This document shows, one piece after another, positions 14,403-20,377 of a DNA stretch of 20,377 bases. Every line of letters begins with the position of its first letter. Position 1 is the stretch's first letter. The notes under the pieces are model-generated. The model made no database searches, was not told the origin of the DNA, and saw nothing but the letters and a program-made list of their open reading frames with translations. The stretch lies in assembly GCA_964394475.1 (NCBI GenBank), contig CAYMXZ010000039.1, positions 1 through 20,377 of the forward strand, given 5' to 3'. Source of the stretch: RQOF01 sp964394475. GTDB taxonomy: Bacteria; Calditrichota; Calditrichia; RBG-13-44-9. Made by a program: the position numbers and the translations under genes.

Positions 14403-16592
14403 TTATTTACGATCATCATTGCGAGTGGACAGAGAAAAACCAAAAGTAAAGTAGTGCACAGTCTGTTTTTCACTAAAACCGAAAATGTAATGGAAAGGTC
14501 CTGCAAAGGTGTTGAGTTGCACACCGAGGCCATATCCAACTTTTTTAGTGGTACCCAGGTTTGTCTTTTTATAATCTTCCCAGATATTGCCGGCATTGAT
14601 TATTCCCAGCACAGAAAAAATTCGATTTAAGTGGAAGTAATTATCAATTTGATAGATCAGCATATTCGGTCCAGAAAATTCATCATAATTATACCCCACA
14701 AAAGTTTTTGGTCCACCCAGATAAAAATATCGATAGAGTTCTACATCCTGAGTTAATCCCAGAAAGAGATGAACACCGGAAGTATTGCGCTTCAGAAATG
14801 TGCCATAAAAACTTTGTTGCAGATACAGACGGCGATAACGGTCTTGCTGTTCGATGATATTCACGGTACCTTCATAACCAAATTTTAAAAAATACCCATG
14901 TCCGGGGGTGAGGGGATCATTTAGCAAATCAATATTCACATATACTCTGAACAGATGGACGTCATATTTCCATTCTGGCCAGGTAAACTGTTCGCTGAAG
15001 GCAATTTCAGGATTAATTAAGAGTTTTTCCGCCAGATAATCAGTTTTGATTTCACCCCAGTTTTTCACGATAAATCCCAATCCTACTGCGCCACCATAGC
15101 TTCTTCGCTTATATTCGGCAATCGATTGTCGCTCAAAATAAATATCGACCGGAATATCCTGATAATAGACATATGCATAGGGATACAAACGCGTGCCAAA
15201 CATTCGGCGCGGATAAGACAGTTCCCACTCCCACACCTGCAGACCAGAAAATAAATAGGTCATATCGCTGAGAATGCCAGGGAGAGGAAAATCTTTTAAT
15301 TTTACATTAGCGCCTAGAACAACTTTATAATTATCCTGGTAATAAAATCCAAACCGCAAAAAGGCTCCTGGATTTTCTTTCACGAAGATGTGCAGACGGT
15401 ATAAATTATTTCCTGTTGGTTCTAATTGATACTCCACAATCTGGAAATATCCCAGGCCATATAAACTCTCCAATCGGTTCTCAATCAAAGAGAGATCGAA
15501 AATATCGCCGGGTTTTAATCCTAAAAATTGATAGATAAAAGAAAAAGAGAGCTTTTTGTACCCATGAATCTGGATACCAAAAATAACTCCCTTCTCAAAA
15601 CGGGGTCTTTCTTTTTTCAAAGGTGGAGCGAACTGTGTTTTCTCTTTTAACCGAATGAGTTCAGCCAGATGCTGGCGAGCCGCCTGCCTGCCCCTTTCTA
15701 TCATCATGTTTATCCTATTTCTGGTAAAGTCAACCGCACTAAATCCCTGCAGTTCGGGAGTAATCACCAGATCCGCTTTTTGCAAATTTTCTTTTTCCTT
15801 TGCACTTGAAGCCAGGGCCAAAGATTGGTAAAGGATGGAAATCGCCCCACTGAGATTTTCCTTTGATCGCAACGGTTGACCCACATTCACCGCGATCACA
15901 TGAGTTGCTCCCATCTCCAGCGCGACATCGGTTGGTAAATTATTCAGTACTCCCCCATCTACCAGCAAGGATTGTTCCCACTCCACCGGAGTAAAGATAG
16001 ATGGAACAGACATGCTGGCACGGATGGCTCTGGCCAGTGAACCTTCCCGAATAACCAGCTCATCACCAGTTAAAAGATCGGCAACCACACAATAAAAAGG
16101 AATAGGGAGAGTATCAAATTTCAGATTACCAGATTGCGGTGTAATAAGTCGCTGTAACAGCAAAGAAACCTTTTGACCATAGATTAATCCGGAAGGTTCC
16201 TGAATTTTATAATTTCGGGTTTGTAAACTGAGTTGAAACCGACCCTGATCATGTTTTTCAAAGTAGGTTAACTTCTGGCGAGGCGGTTTATCCGAAAAAA
16301 TAATTGTCCAGTCAATTTGATTGGAGAGAGAGTCCAGATCGTTACCGCTATATCCGAGCGCATATAATCCCCCCACGATAGCGCCCATGCTGGTTCCGGT
16401 AATCAGATGAATTGGAATGTCCAGCGAATCGATGATTTGCAGAACACCCACATGCGCAAAGCCACGAGCCCCGCCTCCACTTAATACCAGCGCAATGCGC
16501 GGCGATTGTCCTTCATCATCGTTCATCTGTCCCTGACTGAAAGTGAGGCTTACTAAAATGTAAAATAAAATATATTTCCAGTATTTATTCAT
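14403..16592 (-). CDS. Patatin-like phospholipase fused to POTRA and BamA-type outer-membrane barrel (type Vd)
   Basis: This 729-residue protein joins three parts. After a signal peptide (about 1-20) comes a patatin lipase domain (about 31-315) with the oxyanion loop LSGGGARGF (37-45), the nucleophile elbow GTSMG (Ser68) and the partner aspartate in DGG (Asp212), so the Ser-Asp dyad is complete. One POTRA-like module follows (about 335-405), then a C-terminal beta-barrel (about 406-729) rich in alternating aromatic strands and closing with HYFTFGFSLS. This layout is that of PlpD-type patatin autotransporters (type Vd secretion), in which a phospholipase A is displayed or released through the barrel. 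The seven residues after the last strand (TRNDDRK) are unusual, because many barrels end in an aromatic residue. The gene is monocistronic, with only a weak purine stretch before the ATG. Confidence 0.93.
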   Translation of the reverse strand: MNKYWKYILFYILVSLTFSQGQMNDDEGQSPRIALVLSGGGARGFAHVGVLQIIDSLDIPIHLITGTSMGAIVGGLYALGYSGNDLDSLSNQIDWTIIFSDKPPRQKLTYFEKHDQGRFQLSLQTRNYKIQEPSGLIYGQKVSLLLQRLITPQSGNLKFDTLPIPFYCVVADLLTGDELVIREGSLARAIRASMSVPSIFTPVEWEQSLLVDGGVLNNLPTDVALEMGATHVIAVNVGQPLRSKENLSGAISILYQSLALASSAKEKENLQKADLVITPELQGFSAVDFTRNRINMMIERGRQAARQHLAELIRLKEKTQFAPPLKKERPRFEKGVIFGIQIHGYKKLSFSFIYQFLGLKPGDIFDLSLIENRLESLYGLGYFQIVEYQLEPTGNNLYRLHIFVKENPGAFLRFGFYYQDNYKVVLGANVKLKDFPLPGILSDMTYLFSGLQVWEWELSYPRRMFGTRLYPYAYVYYQDIPVDIYFERQSIAEYKRRSYGGAVGLGFIVKNWGEIKTDYLAEKLLINPEIAFSEQFTWPEWKYDVHLFRVYVNIDLLNDPLTPGHGYFLKFGYEGTVNIIEQQDRYRRLYLQQSFYGTFLKRNTSGVHLFLGLTQDVELYRYFYLGGPKTFVGYNYDEFSGPNMLIYQIDNYFHLNRIFSVLGIINAGNIWEDYKKTNLGTTKKVGYGLGVQLNTFAGPFHYIFGFSEKQTVHYFTFGFSLSTRNDDRK

Positions 16593-16672
16593 GCTTCAAT
16601 CGCTTCGGATAATTGAGCTGAAAAAATACTCAATAAATATTTAAGAGACTAAACTTTTTTTGATTTCATATT

Positions 16673-16702
16673 TTGAGATCATTTGGCTAAATTTGGTATA
16701 AA
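16673..16702 (+). promoter_or_regulatory. Putative sigma-70-type promoter for the GH13 gene
   Basis: TTGAGA (16673-16678) and TATAAA (16697-16702) are 18 bases apart. Transcription would start near 16709 and give a leader of about 47 bases. The leader contains a perfect palindrome, GGCAGCTGCC (16736-16745), that abuts the ribosome binding site. Confidence 0.45.
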
Positions 16703-16755
16703 GAATACAACAAAGAAACCAGAGCATTTTTGACAGGCAGCTGCCGGAGGATACA

Positions 16756-19700
16756 GTGAAATCACATCAATCTGTTTTTTTAACCCTGGCGTTAAACCAA
16801 CTTGAACACAGCAAACCTGCATTACGATTATCTTCCTTCTGGAAGGAATTTCACATCTCACGGGAAACTCGTCTGAAATATCAATTCGATCAATCCCTGT
16901 TTCAATCCAATGGAAATGTCGTTTTGGCCAATTTTCACGCCGCCCGAATTTTAGCTCAGAAGATGAATGAAAAAAGAGACGTCGTCAATTTCCCGGAAAA
17001 AGCGATTCGGGCCGGCCAATTGAATGCCATGGGGTTGATCGATGAAATCCTGCATTATGTTGTTCAATTATACCGGGAGGATATCAATTCACAGATACTA
17101 CAACACGCCCTGGAATGGCTAAATGAGCGAATTGGAAAAGAAGAGGTAGAAAAAATTCTCCGGCATTTTACTGAAGAATTCCCGCCTCGTGAGGTGTATT
17201 TTAACAATCAACCGGTTGACCATTATCTGGCTGGACATACCGCCGGAATTTCCCATATTCAAATTGCGCTGGAAGAACTTTTGCTGTTATGGTTAGCGAA
17301 TGTTAACCCCGCTTTCTCGCCCTTTTTAGAATTATTTGATGATGATCGGCTGCAGAAAAACCCCGCCTATCAACGTGTTTTCAGCGAATTGCATGCCTTC
17401 TTTGACCAACAACCTAAATTTGGTCCCGACCACGATAACCTCATTGATATGTTGCGAAAACCGGCGATTGTCGAACCTTATTCTCTGGTTGGACAACTGG
17501 AGTACATCCGCAGCAGGTGGGGATTCTTACTGGGAAAGTTTTTTTATCGCTTACTGCGCAGCTTAGATCTGATTCAGGAAGAACAAAAGGAGCGGGGTTT
17601 GGGTGCCGCCAGCGCCGAGGTATATCAATTCAAAGGACTGGAGTTTGAAGCTGAAAGATTCAGTCCGGATAAAGAATGGATGCCACGCGTGGTATTGATG
17701 GCCAAAAGCACTTATGTATGGTTAGATCAACTTTCGAAAAAATACCAGCGATCCATTACTCGATTGGATCAGATCCCTGATGAAGAGCTGGACCGGCTGG
17801 CCAACTGGGGATTTACCGCTCTGTGGCTTATTGGTTTATGGGAGCGCAGTAAGGCTTCGCAACGAATTAAACAATTGTGCGGTAATCCGGAAGCAGTAGC
17901 TTCCGCATATTCTTTATTCGATTATCAGATCGCTCAAGAGCTGGGCGGAGAGGAGGCATTTAATAATCTGCGTCACCGCGCCTGGCAGCGCGGCATCCGA
18001 ATGGGCGGAGATATGGTACCCAATCACATGGGGATCGATTCCCGCTGGGTAATTGAACACCCGGACTGGTTTATCCAACTCCCTTATAGTCCCTATCCTT
18101 CCTATACCTTTAATGGACCAAATCTTTCCTGGGACAGCCGGGTGGGTTTGTTTATTGAGGATCATTATTACAGCCGCACCGATGCTGCCGTCGTTTTTAA
18201 ACGAGTAGACTTCCACACCGGTGATACCCGCTATATTTATCACGGCAACGATGGTACCAGTATGCCCTGGAACGATACCGCCCAATTAAACTATCTCAAA
18301 CCCGAAGTTCGCGAAGCGGTAATTCAAACCATTCTACAGGTGGCTCGCAAATTTCCAATTATCCGCTTTGATGCGGCAATGACTTTGACTAAGCGACATT
18401 ATCAGCGGTTGTGGTTTCCCGAACCCGGTCATGGGGGAGATATACCCAGCCGGGCTGAACACGGCCTCACCAGGGATCAATTCAACTCAGCCATGCCCGA
18501 AGAATTCTGGCGGGAGGTAGTTGACCGAGTCGCACAGGAGGTCCCGGATACCCTGTTGCTGGCCGAAGCGTTCTGGCTGATGGAAGGGTACTTCGTCAGA
18601 ACACTGGGAATGCATCGGGTATACAACAGCGCGTTTATGAATATGTTAAAAAATGAGTTAAACGATAAATATCGCTCTTCCATTAAGAATATTTTGGAAT
18701 TTAATCCGGAAATATTAAAACGTTTTGTCAATTTTATGAATAATCCAGATGAAGCCACTGCGGTAGCACAGTTTGGAAAGGGAGATAAATATTTCGGGGT
18801 CTGCGTCATGCTGGTCACTATGCCCGGTCTGCCAATGTTCGGTCACGGCCAGGTGGAAGGTTTTACTGAAAAATACGGGATGGAATACCGCAAAGCCTAC
18901 TGGAATGAAGAGCCGGACTGGGATCTGGTACACCGGCATGAGCGCGAGATCTTTCCACTCATGAGAAAACGTTATATTTTTGCTGATGTCCAGAATTTTT
19001 ATTTATATGATTTCTACACTCCCAATGGACAGGTGAATGAAAATGTTTTCGCCTACTCCAACTGTTTTCATCAAGAATACGGATTGGTGATCTTTCATAA
19101 CAAATTCGAAAACACCAGTGGATGGATTAGAATATCGGCGGCTTATTCAGTGAAAACAGGTATTGGTGATGAAAGAAAATTGGTGCAGAAAAGCCTGGGA
19201 GAAGCTCTGGGTTTACATCATGAACCGCAGTATTTCGTTATTTTCCGCGATCATATTTCAGGTTTGGAATTCATCCGTCGCAGTCGAAATATCCATGAAC
19301 AGGGATTATTTATTTCCTTACAGGCCTATCAATATCAGGTGTTCTGGAACTTCCGTGAGGTAGAGGATAATATCTGGCAACATTATGCCAATCTGGAAGC
19401 ATATTTAGGTGGCCGGGGTGTTCCCAGTATTGATGAGGCCTTGAAAGAAACTTTTCTCAAACCTATTCACCATGCTTTTCGGGAATTAGCCAATCAGAAA
19501 ATGTTCGATAAAATTTACTCAGCACGTTGTCTGAAAATCACCACCGCTGTGGATGAGAAAATTGTTTCCGAATTTGGTGGAAAGATGAGAAGCCTCCTGC
19601 ATGAAATCAGACATTTCCAATCGGGGACCGGAAATGTTGATTCCATTACACAGCAATGTGAACAGGAACTCACTCTCTTTCTGCAATTGCCCGTCCTGGA

Positions 19701-20304
19701 TAAAATCATAAAACAACAGAAAATTCGGGAACTCAGCGATCCGATTCAATTGACGATTGCCTTTCTTAACGGTTTAAATTCACGCTGGCCAACATTATAT
19801 GCCTGGTTAATTATTCATCAGCTGGGTGCCGCCGTAAATCCATCACAATTGGCTGAGCAGAGCCGGGCCGGAATCGATGATTGGCTGTTGGGTAAAATTC
19901 TAGATCAATTCTTTTCTGAATTAGACTTCTCTTCCCAGGAAGTACCACGAATTATTTTATTACTGAAAATATTGACCAGCCATCAATACTGGTGTTCATC
20001 TGATGAAAAAGAACAGACTACCGCTCACCAATTGATGGAAACACTACTACGAGACGGAGAGGTGCAAGCATTTCTGCAAGTAAATCGTTTCCGGGAAATT
20101 TTATGGTTTAATAAAGAATCCTTTGACGAGCTGTGCGACTGGTTGATGAGTATAGCGATTTTGGAGGTCATCAAAAAAGGAAAAACAGATCCTCAACAAA
20201 TGTCCCGCGATATAAAAAGGTGTACTATGCTGGTGAAAAAATTTAAAGAAGCCGAACAGCTTTCCGAGTTTCAGCTGGAAAAGCTTCTGGCGTCTCTCAA
20301 ATAG
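16756..20304 (+). CDS. Very large cytoplasmic GH13 (alpha-amylase family) enzyme with unassigned flanking domains
   Basis: The GTG at 16756 is the start because CGGAGG (16745-16750) lies 5 bases before it. The 1182-residue product has no signal peptide. A mostly helical N-terminal region (about 1-335) precedes a GH13 TIM barrel (about 340-740). Region I is DMVPNH (419-424). Region II is IRFDA, with Asp539 the nucleophile. Region III is LLAEAF, with Glu604 the acid/base. Region IV reads NNPDE, with Asp665 the third carboxylate and the usual His replaced by Pro664. All three catalytic carboxylates are thus present. A beta-rich segment (about 745-870) and a helical C-terminal region (about 880-1182) with ILWFNKESFDEL follow. 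It should act on alpha-glucans or related sugars in the cytoplasm as hydrolase or transferase, but I cannot assign a reaction. A terminator follows directly. Confidence 0.92.
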   Translation: MKSHQSVFLTLALNQLEHSKPALRLSSFWKEFHISRETRLKYQFDQSLFQSNGNVVLANFHAARILAQKMNEKRDVVNFPEKAIRAGQLNAMGLIDEILHYVVQLYREDINSQILQHALEWLNERIGKEEVEKILRHFTEEFPPREVYFNNQPVDHYLAGHTAGISHIQIALEELLLLWLANVNPAFSPFLELFDDDRLQKNPAYQRVFSELHAFFDQQPKFGPDHDNLIDMLRKPAIVEPYSLVGQLEYIRSRWGFLLGKFFYRLLRSLDLIQEEQKERGLGAASAEVYQFKGLEFEAERFSPDKEWMPRVVLMAKSTYVWLDQLSKKYQRSITRLDQIPDEELDRLANWGFTALWLIGLWERSKASQRIKQLCGNPEAVASAYSLFDYQIAQELGGEEAFNNLRHRAWQRGIRMGGDMVPNHMGIDSRWVIEHPDWFIQLPYSPYPSYTFNGPNLSWDSRVGLFIEDHYYSRTDAAVVFKRVDFHTGDTRYIYHGNDGTSMPWNDTAQLNYLKPEVREAVIQTILQVARKFPIIRFDAAMTLTKRHYQRLWFPEPGHGGDIPSRAEHGLTRDQFNSAMPEEFWREVVDRVAQEVPDTLLLAEAFWLMEGYFVRTLGMHRVYNSAFMNMLKNELNDKYRSSIKNILEFNPEILKRFVNFMNNPDEATAVAQFGKGDKYFGVCVMLVTMPGLPMFGHGQVEGFTEKYGMEYRKAYWNEEPDWDLVHRHEREIFPLMRKRYIFADVQNFYLYDFYTPNGQVNENVFAYSNCFHQEYGLVIFHNKFENTSGWIRISAAYSVKTGIGDERKLVQKSLGEALGLHHEPQYFVIFRDHISGLEFIRRSRNIHEQGLFISLQAYQYQVFWNFREVEDNIWQHYANLEAYLGGRGVPSIDEALKETFLKPIHHAFRELANQKMFDKIYSARCLKITTAVDEKIVSEFGGKMRSLLHEIRHFQSGTGNVDSITQQCEQELTLFLQLPVLDKIIKQQKIRELSDPIQLTIAFLNGLNSRWPTLYAWLIIHQLGAAVNPSQLAEQSRAGIDDWLLGKILDQFFSELDFSSQEVPRIILLLKILTSHQYWCSSDEKEQTTAHQLMETLLRDGEVQAFLQVNRFREILWFNKESFDELCDWLMSIAILEVIKKGKTDPQQMSRDIKRCTMLVKKFKEAEQLSEFQLEKLLASLK

Positions 20305-20318
20305 TGATTATCGAGTTA

Positions 20319-20348
20319 GCATCACGTTTTAAACCCGTGCGCTTTTTT
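20319..20348 (+). terminator. Intrinsic terminator after the GH13 gene
   Basis: A hairpin pairs CACG (20323-20326) with CGTG (20336-20339), extended by GC (20319-20320) with GC (20341-20342) across a small internal loop, and is followed at once by six T (20343-20348). It lies 15 bases past the stop codon, as expected for a rho-independent terminator. Confidence 0.6.
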
Positions 20349-20377
20349 CATTTTACTAAGGTCATTCGCACTGTTCG

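Noticed and set aside
17914..18285. 123-residue reverse frame inside the GH13 gene
   Set aside because: It is antisense to conserved catalytic regions of the GH13 enzyme, with no ribosome site.
1..20377. CRISPR arrays, insertion sequences, prophage genes, tRNA or rRNA
   Set aside because: Looked for by eye in every gap; no regular repeats, terminal inverted repeats with a transposase, or tRNA-like cloverleaf with a GTTCRA loop were found.

Overview
The window looks like ordinary chromosomal DNA of a Gram-negative bacterium. It encodes an outer-membrane patatin/beta-barrel protein, two proteins with clear lipoboxes, a periplasmic HtrA protease and a lipocalin with a signal peptide. By eye the base composition is moderately AT-rich and even throughout. 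Many genes have a strong GGAGG-type ribosome binding site. I see no transposase, integrase, phage gene, CRISPR array, tRNA or rRNA. The gene mix (M13 lipoprotein peptidase, type Vd patatin, a very large cytoplasmic GH13 enzyme, an MJ_1487-type radical SAM protein) would suit a Calditrichota- or FCB-like lineage, but that placement is an inference.

Layout, left to right. 1-988 (-): an SPASM-like radical SAM protein that runs off the left edge. 1129-1686 (+): a Blc-type lipocalin. 1718-3733 (-): an M13 metallopeptidase lipoprotein. 3858-5219 (-): an HtrA-type serine protease with two PDZ domains. 5372-6559 (+): an RlmI-type 23S rRNA methyltransferase. 6594-7064 (-): a YbaK/EbsC aminoacyl-tRNA deacylase. 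7395-8144 (+): a BCAM0308/NMD3-like zinc-ribbon protein with a very acidic N-terminus. 8193-8375 (-): a 60-residue protein behind a near-consensus promoter. 8513-10658 (+): a DMT exporter overlapping an MJ_1487-family radical SAM protein. 10778-11791 (-): lipoate-protein ligase. 12069-14056 (+): a possible operon of dimethylargininase, a small lipoprotein and a methyltransferase. 14403-16592 (-): patatin fused to a BamA-like barrel. 16756-20304 (+): a 1182-residue GH13-family enzyme, followed by a terminator.

Functionally this is mostly housekeeping and envelope biology. Envelope proteolysis and lipid handling are covered by HtrA, the M13 peptidase, the lipocalin and the patatin barrel. Translation upkeep is covered by RlmI, the YbaK-like deacylase and perhaps the zinc-ribbon protein. 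Cofactor and small-molecule chemistry is covered by lipoate ligase, dimethylargininase and the two radical SAM proteins. The least understood parts are the GH13 enzyme, whose region IV is altered and whose two ends (about 300 residues each) are unassigned; the exporter/radical SAM pair; the acidic zinc-ribbon protein; and the regulatory layout around the 60-residue gene. I found no convincing new multi-gene system.
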